Source: Streptomyces sp. B93
GTDB lineage: Bacteria; Actinomycetota; Actinomycetes; Streptomycetales; Streptomycetaceae
Length of the DNA: 64,000 nt
Direction: 5' to 3'
Assembly (NCBI RefSeq): GCF_018070565.1
Contig: NZ_JAGPXL010000001.1
Location: 62,001-126,000 of the forward strand
Under the pieces are notes generated by a model. The model saw only the letters and a list, made by a program, of their open reading frames with translations, searched no databases and was not told the DNA's origin. Position numbers and translations under genes: made by a program. Position 1 is the stretch's first letter. Every line of letters starts with the position of its first letter. Positions 8,321 to 16,997 of the stretch are shown piece after piece.

Positions 8321-9679
8321 TCAGCCCTTCTGCTCATTCCACTCGGCCTGCGCCTCGTTCAGCTGGTCCGCGAGCGTGTCGCAGAACTCCTCCGCACTCA
8401 TCTTCCCCAGCAGCACCTTCTGGAAGTTCGGCTCGTTGTCCGCCTTGGAGATGGTGTTCCAGTCCGGCAGGTAGTACGGCAGCTGCACGATCGTCGTCGA
8501 CCCGTCCGACAGCGCCTCCGCCGCCAGCTTCGTCGGCTCCGCCTCCGAGACCCACGGGTCCTTCGCCGCGTCGAGGTTCGCGGGCACCTGCCCGGCCGAC
8601 TGGTTGAACTTCGAGTTCGACTCGTGCCCCGCCGCGAACTCGATGAACTTCCACGCGGCGTCCTTGTTCTTGCTGCTCTTGAACATGCCGAGCCCGTCCA
8701 CGGGGTTCGACACCTGGACCCGCTTCCCGTCGGCCCCGGAAGGCTGCGGAATACCGCGGAACTTGTCCGCGCCGAACGCCTTCACATGGTCCTGGTAGGA
8801 GCCCAGATTGTGGTTGAGCATGCCGATGGTGCCGGAGTCCCACTGGGCGACCATCTTGGTGAAGTCGTTGTTGAGGTCGGCGGCCGGGGTGACCTTCTTG
8901 AAGAGGACGGCGTACTTCTCCAGCGCCTCGACGTTCTTCGGGTCGTTGACGGTGGTCTTCTCACCGCTGGAGTCCCAGAAGGACGTGATCCCGGACTGCC
9001 CGTACATCGCGTCCAGCGCCTGCGCGATGGACCCGGCGCCGCCGCGGATGGTGTAGCCGAACTCGTTCCTGCCGGCGTCGGTCAGTTCCTCCGCGGCCTT
9101 GTAGAACGCGTCCCAGGTGGTCGGCTCGTCCAGACCGGCCTTCTCGAAGAGGTCGGTGCGGTAGTACAGGACGCCGTTGTTGGCGGAGGTCGGGACGGAG
9201 TAGAGGCTGTCGGAGTCACCGGCGGCCTTCAGCGACTCGAGCATGTCGTCGTTGAGCTTGCCGTTGAGCGAGGACCCGGCGAGCCGCTTCTCCAGCGGTT
9301 CGAGGGCGCCCTGCGCGGCGAACCCGGCGAGCATCGCCGCGCCGACACCGCCGACGTCGGGCAGGCCGCCGCCCTGGATGGCCGTGTCGACCTTGGACTG
9401 GTACTCGGTGGAGGCGATCCCGACGTACTCGACGTCGATGTCCGGGTTCGCCTTCTCGAAGTCGGCGATGATCTCCTTCCAGACGTCGGTGCGGACACCA
9501 CCGTTGTTGTCCCAGAAGACGATCTTCCCGGTGCCGCTGCCGTCGGCGCCCTTGTCGCCGCCCGCGCCGCTGCCGTCGTCGCCACAGGCGGTCGCGGTCA
9601 GCGCCAGGACGGCGCTCAGGGCGACGGCGGCCGTCAGCCGCTGCCTGCCGGTGCTGCTTCTGTGGTTGCTGTTCTTCAT
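8321..9679 (-). CDS. ABC transporter sugar-binding lipoprotein (family 1 SBP)
   Basis: A 452-residue binding protein with a lipoprotein signal (QRLTAAVALSAVLALTATAC, lipidation cysteine about 32) and a Gly/Asp-rich tether after it. The body has the family-1 carbohydrate SBP pattern: KIVFWDNNGG, a VDTAIQGGGLPDV segment, DSDSLYSVPTSANNGVLYYR, and a late DAAWKFIEFAAG motif. It would capture oligosaccharides released by the secreted pectin or arabinan enzymes. Its partner permeases are the genes at 13332 and 14228 further upstream on the same strand; the GH43, DUF6807 and oxidoreductase genes lie between. No dedicated ATPase is present, as is usual in Streptomyces where a shared MsiK-type ATPase serves such importers. 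The ligand is not determinable from the sequence. Confidence 0.9.
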   Translation of the reverse strand: MKNSNHRSSTGRQRLTAAVALSAVLALTATACGDDGSGAGGDKGADGSGTGKIVFWDNNGGVRTDVWKEIIADFEKANPDIDVEYVGIASTEYQSKVDTAIQGGGLPDVGGVGAAMLAGFAAQGALEPLEKRLAGSSLNGKLNDDMLESLKAAGDSDSLYSVPTSANNGVLYYRTDLFEKAGLDEPTTWDAFYKAAEELTDAGRNEFGYTIRGGAGSIAQALDAMYGQSGITSFWDSSGEKTTVNDPKNVEALEKYAVLFKKVTPAADLNNDFTKMVAQWDSGTIGMLNHNLGSYQDHVKAFGADKFRGIPQPSGADGKRVQVSNPVDGLGMFKSSKNKDAAWKFIEFAAGHESNSKFNQSAGQVPANLDAAKDPWVSEAEPTKLAAEALSDGSTTIVQLPYYLPDWNTISKADNEPNFQKVLLGKMSAEEFCDTLADQLNEAQAEWNEQKG

Positions 9680-9758
9680 GTGGTCGGCTCTCTTCTTTGG
9701 GATCCAACGGTGATGTGTGGAGGGAGATCAGGGGTGACTCGGCGCGGGGGTGCGGCGG

Positions 9759-11273
9759 TCAGCGCTGCGGCGCGTCGATCCTGAACCGCGTGAACGTGGC
9801 CGCTCCGGCGTGCCCGGTGCCCTCCGGCACGAGGGCGAACAGGCCGAGCAGGGCGCCGACCCAGCGCCAGGGGGTGGCGGCGAACACCGGTCCGGAGGGA
9901 CGCGGGCCGTCGCCGGTGTCGTAGAAGAACCGGCAGCGGGCCCCGGCGCCGATCTCGACGCGCAGGACGGCCCGCGTCCCGGGTGCGAGCCGCGCGTGGT
10001 CGGCGTCGCGCTCCCGTTCGGCGACGGACTCGGCGAACCGGTGCACCAGGTGGACCGTCCCGTCGGTCCCGCGCTGGAGGCCGATCCAGCCGTACGCGTC
10101 CCCGAGCACCGCGAGTCCGGCCCGCGCCCCGGGTTCCTCGCTGTCCAGCCGCAGTTCCACCTCGACCGCGCTCGGGGTGCCGGGCAGCCGCTGGGTCAGT
10201 ACGTTGGGCAGCCTGCGCAGGTCGTGCGCGGCGGCCGAGCGGACACAGGTCAGCCGGAGTCCGTCGCCGGTGTGCTCGGTGGCCCAGCCGTCCTCGGGGT
10301 TGGCCGTCCACTGCCACTGGCGGCCGTACCGTCCGCCGGGGAAGTCGTCGTCGGTGGCGGGCGCGGCGGGCGGCTGCGGGGGCAGCGCGGGACGCCGGTG
10401 CACGGCGACGGGGGCGCCGTCGTCGCCGAGCACCGGCCAGTTGTCCGTCCCCCAGCGCATCGGCTGGAGGTGGACGACCCTGCCGTACGCGCCGCGCTGC
10501 TGGAAGTGCACGAACCAGTCCTCACCGGACGGGGTGCGCACCCAGCCGCCCTGGTGGGGGCCGTTGACGTCGGTGTCCTTCTGCTCCAGGACGACCTTCT
10601 CCTCGTACGGCCCGAAGAACTCGCGTGAGCGGAAGGCGCCCTGCCAGCCGGTCTCCACTCCCCCGGCGGGGGCGAGAATCCAGAACCAGCCGTCGTGCCG
10701 GTAGAGCTTGGGGCCTTCGAGGGTGAACCAGCCGGGGATGCGGTCCGCGTCGACGATCAGCTTGCCCTCGTCGAGCAGTGAGGTGGCGTCGGGGTGCATC
10801 CGGTGGCCGGTGAGGCGGTTCTTCACGCCCGACCGGGACTTCGCCCAGGCGTGCACCAGATAGGCCTCGCCGGTCTCCTCGTCCCACAGGGGGCAGGGGT
10901 CGATCAGGCCCTTGCCCGCCTTCACCAGGTGCGGCTCGGTCCAGGGGCCGCGGATACCGGGGGCGTTGACCTGGAAGATCCCCTGGTCGGGGTCGCCCCA
11001 GAAGATCCAGAAGCGGTCGTCGTGGTGGCGCAGGGAGGGCGCCCAGACCCCGCAGTCGTGGCGCGGGACGCGGAACTCCTCCGCGGGCTCCAGGCGGTTC
11101 AGGGCGTGCCCGACGAGGGTCCAGTTGACCAGGTCGCGGGAGTGCAGCAGGGGCAGTCCGGGGACGCGGCCGAAGCTGGAGGCGGTGAGGTAGAAGTCGT
11201 CTCCGACGCGGACGACGTCCGGGTCGGACCAGTCGGCGTTCAGGATCGGGTTGGTGTAGGTGTCCGCGGTCAC
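9759..11273 (-). CDS. Glycoside hydrolase family 43 (arabinofuranosidase/xylosidase type)
   Basis: A 504-residue protein without a signal peptide, so probably cytosolic, acting on imported side-chain oligosaccharides. The N-terminal five-bladed propeller shows the GH43 residues: general base in NADWSDPDVVRVGDDFY, pKa-modulating aspartate in GLIDPCPLWDEETGEAYLVH, and the acid glutamate in FTLEGPKLYRHDGWFWILAP. From about residue 320 a second beta-sandwich domain follows (DDDFPGGRYGRQWQWTANPED to the end), as in GH43 proteins with a C-terminal concanavalin-like domain. The GTG at 11273 overlaps the preceding stop in a GTGA junction; the open frame extends upstream but is unsupported. Arabinan, xylan or arabinogalactan side chains are all possible substrates. 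Confidence 0.88.
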   Translation of the reverse strand: MTADTYTNPILNADWSDPDVVRVGDDFYLTASSFGRVPGLPLLHSRDLVNWTLVGHALNRLEPAEEFRVPRHDCGVWAPSLRHHDDRFWIFWGDPDQGIFQVNAPGIRGPWTEPHLVKAGKGLIDPCPLWDEETGEAYLVHAWAKSRSGVKNRLTGHRMHPDATSLLDEGKLIVDADRIPGWFTLEGPKLYRHDGWFWILAPAGGVETGWQGAFRSREFFGPYEEKVVLEQKDTDVNGPHQGGWVRTPSGEDWFVHFQQRGAYGRVVHLQPMRWGTDNWPVLGDDGAPVAVHRRPALPPQPPAAPATDDDFPGGRYGRQWQWTANPEDGWATEHTGDGLRLTCVRSAAAHDLRRLPNVLTQRLPGTPSAVEVELRLDSEEPGARAGLAVLGDAYGWIGLQRGTDGTVHLVHRFAESVAERERDADHARLAPGTRAVLRVEIGAGARCRFFYDTGDGPRPSGPVFAATPWRWVGALLGLFALVPEGTGHAGAATFTRFRIDAPQR

Positions 11274-12115
11274 TGGGTCACCGCCTTGCGGACCAGGGCG
11301 GCGGCCTCGTCCCGGCCGAGGCGGCCGTCGGCGACGACGGTGACGATCCGGCGGACGAGGGTGTCGCCGGGCGGGATGGGGACGCGTTCGGTGTGGGCGA
11401 GGGAGGAGCCGACGCCGGGGTACTCGGCGGTGCGCACGAACCACGGGTCGCGGCGGGTGGCGTCGGTGGCCCCGGCGAACACCAGCGTCCAGGTGGTCCC
11501 GGCGAGCGCCAGCCAGTCGGCGGGGCGGCCGTGCACGGCCTCCTCGCCCTCGGCGCCGGGGGTGAGGACGTCGGGCGCCGTGTCCTCCTTGCGGGCCCGC
11601 CAGAAGAAGCCGCCGTAGGCCGCGCCGGGGCGCCCGTTGGTGGCGGGGCTGCCGATGGTGAGCGGGCCGGGGGTGGTGTTGGTCAGGGCGAAGGTGAAGT
11701 CCAGCGCCCAGGCGGTGCCGGTGAGTTCGGTGGCCGCGACGGTGCGGCGCTCGCGCAGCAGCTCGCCGCCCGCCGCCATCCAGCGCAGTTCCTGCACGAA
11801 GCCGTCGGGGTCGCGCAGCTGGAAGGCGACGTGGCGCTGGGCGCCGTGGTTGTCCAGCTCGGTCGGCCCCTGGTCGCGCACGAAGGTGCGTCCGCCCCAG
11901 AAGTTGTGCCCCTCGACGTCGGGGACGGCGACACCGACGCCGAGGTGGTGGAGGTGGTCGGCGGGGCTCAGCTCGGTGACCGCCGTACCGGACAGGGTGG
12001 TGACGGGGTGCAGGAAGGGGCGCGGGGAGAACCGGGCGGGCAGTTCCGGCCGGGTGACGTAGCGGCCGACGGGGCGGCCCGCGACCCGCAGCACCGGGGA
12101 GTCGGGGGTGGTCAT
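11270..12115 (-). CDS. DUF6807/PmoA family protein
   Basis: A 281-residue protein of the family annotated PmoA or DUF6807, common in carbohydrate loci of soil bacteria and of unknown biochemistry. Typical features are RPFLHPVTTLSGTAVTELSPADHLHHLGVGVAV near the N-terminus with a His-rich motif, GHNFWGGRTFV, and later a GGFFWRARK block. No signal peptide or membrane segment is seen. It is coupled by 4-bp overlaps to both neighbours: ATGA with the oxidoreductase upstream and GTGA with GH43 downstream. The name PmoA does not imply methane monooxygenase here. Pairing with a Gfo/Idh/MocA oxidoreductase is a recurrent arrangement and suggests they act on the same sugar intermediate. Confidence 0.8.
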   Translation of the reverse strand: MTTPDSPVLRVAGRPVGRYVTRPELPARFSPRPFLHPVTTLSGTAVTELSPADHLHHLGVGVAVPDVEGHNFWGGRTFVRDQGPTELDNHGAQRHVAFQLRDPDGFVQELRWMAAGGELLRERRTVAATELTGTAWALDFTFALTNTTPGPLTIGSPATNGRPGAAYGGFFWRARKEDTAPDVLTPGAEGEEAVHGRPADWLALAGTTWTLVFAGATDATRRDPWFVRTAEYPGVGSSLAHTERVPIPPGDTLVRRIVTVVADGRLGRDEAAALVRKAVTQ

Positions 12116-13335
12116 CGGGTGGTCACCTCTTCTCGCGGGGCGTGCGGCTGGTACGGGGCCCAGTCGGCGCCCAGTTCCGAGTACAGGGAGAGGGTGTCGG
12201 CGGCGGCCGCGACCAGCCCGTCCACCCCGGGCACCACCCGGCGCCGCTCGGCGGGCAGCGACCGCCAGGCGGTGGGCGGCAGCGGGGCCGGGTCGGGCGC
12301 CCGCCGGACCGCCTCCACGACCTGCATGAAGGCACCGGTCGCGGCCGGGGGGACCAGCAGGTCGGCGCCGGTGGTGAGGTGGTCGAGCAGGTTCTGCAGC
12401 AGGTCGGTGCGGCCGTACTCGTACTCCTCGGGGCCGTGGTCGGCGCGCTGGAGCAGGACGCGGTCCTGCTTGTACCAGAAGGTGATCCGGCCCCGGCTGC
12501 CGTGCACCAGGACGTACGGGTCGCCGGGGTGCTCGGCGCACAGCGTGGCGGCGACGGTGACCGCCCGGCCGCCCGCGGTGACCCGGACGCAGGAGGTGTC
12601 GTCGGCCTCGATGGCGTTGGCGTGCCACAGCTCGGTCTCGATGCCGGTGACGTCCTCGGCGCGGGTGGTGCCGTTCAGCGCGAGGCCGGTGGCGACGGCG
12701 TGGGCGAGCGGGTTGGTGAGCGCCCCGTCGATCACGTCGGCGCCGTTCAGCCGCCGTCGGCCCGCCCAGGGCGCGCGCCGGAAGTAGGCCTCGTCGCGGG
12801 CCCACGCCCCGGCGCCGCCGACGCCGCGCGGCTCCCCGATCGCGCCGTCGGCGATCAGTTCGCGGATCGCGGGCAGGGCGAGTGAGCCCAGCGACTGGAA
12901 GCCGATCTGACAGGCGACGCCCGCCTCGGCGACCCCGTCCGCCATCCGGCGGAACTCCGCGTACGACGGTGCCGGGGGCTTCTCCAGCAGGAGGTGCACG
13001 CCCCGGCGGGCGGCGGTCAGGGCGAGGTCGGTGTGGGTGGGGATCGGTGTGCAGATCACCGCGACCCGGGCGCCGGTGGCGTCCAGCAGCGCGCCGAAGT
13101 CGTCGGACTGGGCGGGCGGTTCACCGCCGTACTCGGCCTCGGTCAGCGGGGTCAGCTCGCAGATGCCCACCAGCCGGACCAGGCCCTGGTCCTGAAGGCG
13201 GCGGATGTTCTCGACGTGCCAGCGGCCGTGGCCGCGGGCGCCCGCGAGGACGACGGGGACGGGGGTCCGTACGGCGGGCGTGCTGGTCGTCCCCGGTGTG
13301 CTCATCCCCGGTGTGGTCATCCCCGGTGTGGTCAT
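12112..13335 (-). CDS. Gfo/Idh/MocA family NAD(P)-dependent oxidoreductase
   Basis: A 407-residue dehydrogenase-like protein. After a repetitive lead, the Rossmann fold begins VPVVLAGARGHGRWHVENIRRL, followed by the family markers VAVICTPIPTHTDLALTAARRGVHLLLEKPPAPSYAEF (the EKP lysine) and a C-terminal sheet domain. It probably oxidises or epimerises a sugar or sugar acid taken up by the adjacent permeases. Start choice is uncertain: three in-frame ATGs lie 15 bp apart in a tandem repeat (13335, 13320, 13305). The first overlaps the permease stop in an ATGA junction and is used here. The GAAGG that could serve as ribosome site abuts the first ATG, so the second may be used as well. Confidence 0.85.
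   Translation of the reverse strand: MTTPGMTTPGMSTPGTTSTPAVRTPVPVVLAGARGHGRWHVENIRRLQDQGLVRLVGICELTPLTEAEYGGEPPAQSDDFGALLDATGARVAVICTPIPTHTDLALTAARRGVHLLLEKPPAPSYAEFRRMADGVAEAGVACQIGFQSLGSLALPAIRELIADGAIGEPRGVGGAGAWARDEAYFRRAPWAGRRRLNGADVIDGALTNPLAHAVATGLALNGTTRAEDVTGIETELWHANAIEADDTSCVRVTAGGRAVTVAATLCAEHPGDPYVLVHGSRGRITFWYKQDRVLLQRADHGPEEYEYGRTDLLQNLLDHLTTGADLLVPPAATGAFMQVVEAVRRAPDPAPLPPTAWRSLPAERRRVVPGVDGLVAAAADTLSLYSELGADWAPYQPHAPREEVTTR
13291..13335 (-). repeat. Three tandem 15-bp repeats encoding alternative start codons
   Basis: On the minus strand the unit ATGACCACACCGGGG occurs twice exactly (13335-13321 and 13320-13306) and once with one change, ATGAGCACACCGGGG (13305-13291). Each unit encodes M-T/S-T-P-G in frame with the oxidoreductase, so the gene carries three possible start codons. 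Confidence 0.9.
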
Positions 13336-14231
13336 CCCTTCACCGCCCCCGCGCTGAAGCCGGTGATCAGCCACTTCTGGATGAAGGCGAAGACGAGGAC
13401 CACCGGCACGGCGGCGATGATGCCGCCCGCGGCGAGCGCGCCGAGGTCGACGCTGTCCGCGCTCATCAGGGTGTTGAGGCCGACCGGGATCGTCTGCTTG
13501 CCCTGGTTGTTGAGGAACATCAGGGCGAACAGGAAGTGGTTCCAGGAGTGCACGAAGGCGAAGGAGCCGACGGCGATCAGGCCCGGCCGCAGCAGCGGCA
13601 GGACGACCAGGCGGAAGGCGGTGAAGCGGCTGCACCCGTCGACCCAGGCCGCCTCCTCCAGGGAGTAGGGCACGTTCTTGATGAAGTTGCTGATCAGGAT
13701 CATCGACAGCGGCAGCTGGAAGACCGTCTCGGCGATGATGACGCTGCCGAGGGAGTTGATCATCTGGAGTTCGGCGAAGATCTCGAAGAGCGGGACCAGC
13801 AGCAGCGCGCCGGGCACGAACTGGGAGCAGAGCAGGGCGAGCATGAAGGCCCGCTTGACCCGGAAGTCGAACCGGGCGAGCGCGTAGCCGCCCGCGAGGG
13901 CGACGACGGTGGTCGTCACCAGGGTGGCGATGCCGACGTAGACGCTGTTCTCGAAGTAGGTGCCGAAGCTCCGCTCGGTCCACACCTTCTCGAAGTGCTC
14001 GAAGGTGACCGGCCAGGGCACCAGCGAGGTGGAGCCCGCCGGGCGCAGCGCGAACAGCAGCATCCAGTAGAAGGGGACGAGGGTGAAGAGGAGGTAGATC
14101 GACAGGGGCAGGTAGATCTGCCAGCGGGGTGCCTCGTCCCAGGCGCGCTGCCGCTTCGGCGGGCGCTGCGGCTGGGGGGTGGCGCGGCGGGGCGCGGGCA
14201 GGACGACGGCGGCTTCCTTGGTGGCGCTCAC
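13332..14231 (-). CDS. Carbohydrate ABC transporter permease, MalG type
   Basis: A 299-residue inner-membrane permease with six predicted helices. The first, LSIYLLFTLVPFYWMLLFAL, follows a basic cytoplasmic N-terminus, and the coupling EAA-loop motif is EEAAWVDGCSRFTAFRLVVLPLLRPGL. It forms the channel with the permease encoded just upstream (ATGA overlap at 14228-14231) and would take substrate from the lipoprotein at 8321. Its stop overlaps the first ATG of the oxidoreductase. The C-terminus (VFAFIQKWLITGFSAGAVKG) is the usual MalG-type ending. Confidence 0.93.
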   Translation of the reverse strand: MSATKEAAVVLPAPRRATPQPQRPPKRQRAWDEAPRWQIYLPLSIYLLFTLVPFYWMLLFALRPAGSTSLVPWPVTFEHFEKVWTERSFGTYFENSVYVGIATLVTTTVVALAGGYALARFDFRVKRAFMLALLCSQFVPGALLLVPLFEIFAELQMINSLGSVIIAETVFQLPLSMILISNFIKNVPYSLEEAAWVDGCSRFTAFRLVVLPLLRPGLIAVGSFAFVHSWNHFLFALMFLNNQGKQTIPVGLNTLMSADSVDLGALAAGGIIAAVPVVLVFAFIQKWLITGFSAGAVKG

Positions 14232-15163
14232 TTGGTCTCACCTCCGAACTTGCTCAGCCGCAGATAGACGATCGAGCAGAAGAGCAGGATCACGAACGCG
14301 ACCGTGGTCAGGGCGGACGCGTAGCCGAAGTTGTGGGCGTCGACGCTGGTGTTGGCGATGTAGAGGGGCAGGGTGGTGGTCTCGCCCGCTGGTCCGCCGC
14401 CGGTGAGGGTGTAGAGCAGGTCGACGTTGTTGAACTCCCAGACCGCGCGCAGCAGCGTGGACAGCACGATGGCGTCCTTCAGGTGCGGCAGGGTGATGTG
14501 CCAGAACTGCTTGATGCGGCTGGCGCCGTCGACCTCGGCGGCCTCGTAGAGGTCCTTCGAGACGGACTGGAGGTCGGCGAGGATGAGGATGGCGAAGAAG
14601 GGGACGCCGCGCCAGAGGTCGGCGACGATCGCCGCCGGGAAGACGGTGGAGGGGTCCGACAGCCAGCTGGTGCCGTAGGAGCCGATGCCCATGTCGGCGA
14701 GGTAGCGGGTGATGCCGGTCTGGGAGTTGTAGAGCAGCACCCAGATCGCGGAGGTCAGTACGCCGGAGACGGCCCAGGGGGAGAACACCAGGGCGCGGCC
14801 GAGGGCGCGGCCGACGAAGGTCTGGTTGACGATGAGCGCCAGCGCGAGTCCGAACAGCAGCTGGAGTCCGACCTCGACGACGACCCATTTGGCGCTGAAG
14901 ACCAGCGTGTCCCAGAAGAGGGGGTCCTCGGTGAAGGCGTGGACGAAGTTGTCGAAGCCCGCGAAGCCGTTCCGCCACGGCTTGGTGGGGTTGTAGTCCT
15001 GGAGGCTGTAGTAGAAGACGCTGAGCACCGGGTAGGCGATGAATCCCAGCATCAGCAGGGCCGCCGGGGCGATCAGCAGGTACGGCAGTCTGCGCGGTGT
15101 GGCGGAGGCACGGCGCCGCCTCGGTGGCGCGGGCGGTTTCGCCACGGCTGCGGCTTGGGCCAT
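14228..15163 (-). CDS. Carbohydrate ABC transporter permease, MalF type
   Basis: A 311-residue permease, first gene of the transporter operon. It has a proline/arginine-rich cytosolic lead, a first helix LLIAPAALLMLGFIAYPVLSVFYY, and the EAA loop YEAAEVDGASRIKQFWHITLPHLKDAIV. A GGAG ribosome site precedes the ATG at 15163. The 88-bp gap upstream contains a short palindrome, so transcription may begin here or read through from the dehydratase gene. The order permease, permease, oxidoreductase, DUF6807, GH43, binding protein indicates uptake and cytosolic processing of one oligosaccharide class. Confidence 0.93.
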   Translation of the reverse strand: MAQAAAVAKPPAPPRRRRASATPRRLPYLLIAPAALLMLGFIAYPVLSVFYYSLQDYNPTKPWRNGFAGFDNFVHAFTEDPLFWDTLVFSAKWVVVEVGLQLLFGLALALIVNQTFVGRALGRALVFSPWAVSGVLTSAIWVLLYNSQTGITRYLADMGIGSYGTSWLSDPSTVFPAAIVADLWRGVPFFAILILADLQSVSKDLYEAAEVDGASRIKQFWHITLPHLKDAIVLSTLLRAVWEFNNVDLLYTLTGGGPAGETTTLPLYIANTSVDAHNFGYASALTTVAFVILLFCSIVYLRLSKFGGETK

Positions 15164-15190
15164 GACTGTTCTCCGTTCTCGGTGAAGCGT

Positions 15191-15203
15191 GTGAAGCGCT
15201 TTC
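15191..15203. promoter_or_regulatory. LacI-like operator upstream of the MalF-type permease
   Basis: The sequence GTGAAGCGCTTTC contains the perfect octamer AAGCGCTT flanked by near-symmetrical bases, resembling LacI/CcpA-family operators with a central CG step. It lies 28-40 bp upstream of the permease start. A second TGAAGCG sits 10 bp away. No LacI-type gene is in the window, so the regulator would be encoded elsewhere. Confidence 0.45.
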
Positions 15204-15251
15204 TCTTACTGCGCGATGCGTTCTTGGCCGTGCTGGGCGAAGAGGGGTCCG

Positions 15252-16997
15252 TCAACCCGCGTACGGGTCGGGCACATGGCCCGAGCGGGCCAGGAACTCG
15301 AAGTCGCAGCCGGTGTCGGCCTGCGTGATCTGTTCGTTGTAGAGGGCGCCGTAGCCCCGCTCGTAGCGGGCGGGCGGCGGTGTCCAGGCGGCCCGGCGGC
15401 GGTCCAGTTCCTCGTCGTCCACGTGGAGGTGGAGGGTGCGGGCCTCGACGTCGAGGGTGATCGGGTCGCCGGTGCGCACCAGGGCGAGCGGTCCGCCGAC
15501 GTACGACTCCGGCGCCACGTGCAGGACGCAGGCGCCGTAACTGGTGCCGCTCATCCGGGCGTCGGAGATCCGCACCATGTCCCGCACCCCCTGCTTGAGC
15601 AGGTGGTCGGGGATCGGCAGCATGCCGTACTCGGGCATGCCGGGGCCGCCCTTGGGCCCGGCGTTGCGCAGCACCAGCACGCTGTCGGCGGTGATGCCCA
15701 GCTCCGGGTCGTTGATGGTCCGCTGCATCGCCCTGTAGTCGTCGAAGACGACGGCGGGGCCGGTGTGCTTGAGCAGGTGCGGCTCGGCGGCGATGTGCTT
15801 GATGACGGCGCCGTCCGGGCAGAGGTTGCCGCGCAGGACCGCGACCCCGCCCTCGGCCGCGACCGGGTTGTCGCGCGGGCGGATGACGTCGTCGTGGTGG
15901 ACCCGCGCCCCGGCGAGCTGTTCGCGCAGGGTGTCGTGGGAGACCGTGGGCCGGTCCAGGTGGAGCAGGTCCGGGATGCGGGAGAGGAAGCCGGGCAGGC
16001 CGCCCGCGAAGTGGAAGTCCTCCATCAGGTACGTCTGTCCGCCGGGGCGGACGTTGGCGAGCACGGGGACCGTGCGGGCGATGCGGTCGAAGTCGTCGAG
16101 GGTGAGGCGGACGCCCGCGCGTCCGGCCATGGCGATGAGGTGGATGACGGCGTTGGTGGAGCCGCCGAGGCCGAGGACCGTGGTGACGGCGTCCTCGAAG
16201 GCCTCCCGGGTGAGGATCTCGGAGAGTCTGCGCCCCTTGTGGACTTGTTCAACGATCCTCATGCCGGATGATGCGGCCATCCGGTCGTGGCCCGAGTCCA
16301 CGGCCGGGATGCTGGACGCGCCCGGCACGGTGACACCCAGGGCCTCCGCGGCGGCCGTCAGCGTGGACGCCGTGCCCATCGTCATGCAGTGGCCGGGCGA
16401 GCGCGCGAGGCCGCTCTCCAGCTCGGCCATCTCGCAGTCGCCGATGAGCCCGGCGCGCTTGTCGTCCCAGTACTTCCACATGTCCGTGCCGGAGCCGAGG
16501 GTCTCCCCGCGCCAGTGGCCCGGCAGCATCGGCCCGGCGGGCACGAACACGGCCGGCAGATCGGCGCTCGCGGCGCCCATCAGCAGGGCGGGCGTCGACT
16601 TGTCGCAGCCGCCCATCAGCACCGCCCCGTCGACGGGGTACGACCGCAGCAGCTCCTCCGTCTCCAGGGCGAGGAGGTTGCGGTAGAGCATCGGGGTCGG
16701 CTTCTGGAAGGTCTCGCTGAGCGTGGCGACCGGGAACTCCAGCGGGAACCCGCCCGCCTGCCACACCCCGCGCTTGACCGCCTGCGCCCGGTCCCTGAGG
16801 TGGACGTGGCAGGGGTTGATGTCCGACCAGGTGTTGAGGATGGCGATGACGGGCTTGCCGAGGTGCTCCTCGGGGAGGTAGCCGAGCTGGCGGGTGCGGG
16901 CGCGGTGGCTGAAGGACCGCAGTCCGTCTGTGCCGTACCACTGGTGGCTGCGCAGTTCCTCGGGGCGCTTGCGGGGGGCCGGGGTCGTGTCGCTCAT
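15252..16997 (-). CDS. IlvD/EDD family sugar-acid dehydratase, probable L-arabonate dehydratase
   Basis: A 581-residue Fe-S dehydratase that would convert a sugar acid such as L-arabonate to its 2-keto-3-deoxy form. The [2Fe-2S] ligand cysteines expected for the sugar-acid branch are visible at about 63 (SDINPCHVH), 131 (GGCDKSTPALLMG, with the metal-site lysine at 133) and 204 (GHCMTMGTAST). The catalytic serine motif ISDARMSGTSYG lies near residue 490. The length and the GTDGLRSFSHR N-terminus fit arabonate/xylonate dehydratases rather than biosynthetic IlvD. Its ATG overlaps the stop of the DHDPS-like gene (16994-16997), implying consecutive steps. Other aldonates such as xylonate or galactonate remain possible. 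Confidence 0.85.
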   Translation of the reverse strand: MSDTTPAPRKRPEELRSHQWYGTDGLRSFSHRARTRQLGYLPEEHLGKPVIAILNTWSDINPCHVHLRDRAQAVKRGVWQAGGFPLEFPVATLSETFQKPTPMLYRNLLALETEELLRSYPVDGAVLMGGCDKSTPALLMGAASADLPAVFVPAGPMLPGHWRGETLGSGTDMWKYWDDKRAGLIGDCEMAELESGLARSPGHCMTMGTASTLTAAAEALGVTVPGASSIPAVDSGHDRMAASSGMRIVEQVHKGRRLSEILTREAFEDAVTTVLGLGGSTNAVIHLIAMAGRAGVRLTLDDFDRIARTVPVLANVRPGGQTYLMEDFHFAGGLPGFLSRIPDLLHLDRPTVSHDTLREQLAGARVHHDDVIRPRDNPVAAEGGVAVLRGNLCPDGAVIKHIAAEPHLLKHTGPAVVFDDYRAMQRTINDPELGITADSVLVLRNAGPKGGPGMPEYGMLPIPDHLLKQGVRDMVRISDARMSGTSYGACVLHVAPESYVGGPLALVRTGDPITLDVEARTLHLHVDDEELDRRRAAWTPPPARYERGYGALYNEQITQADTGCDFEFLARSGHVPDPYAG

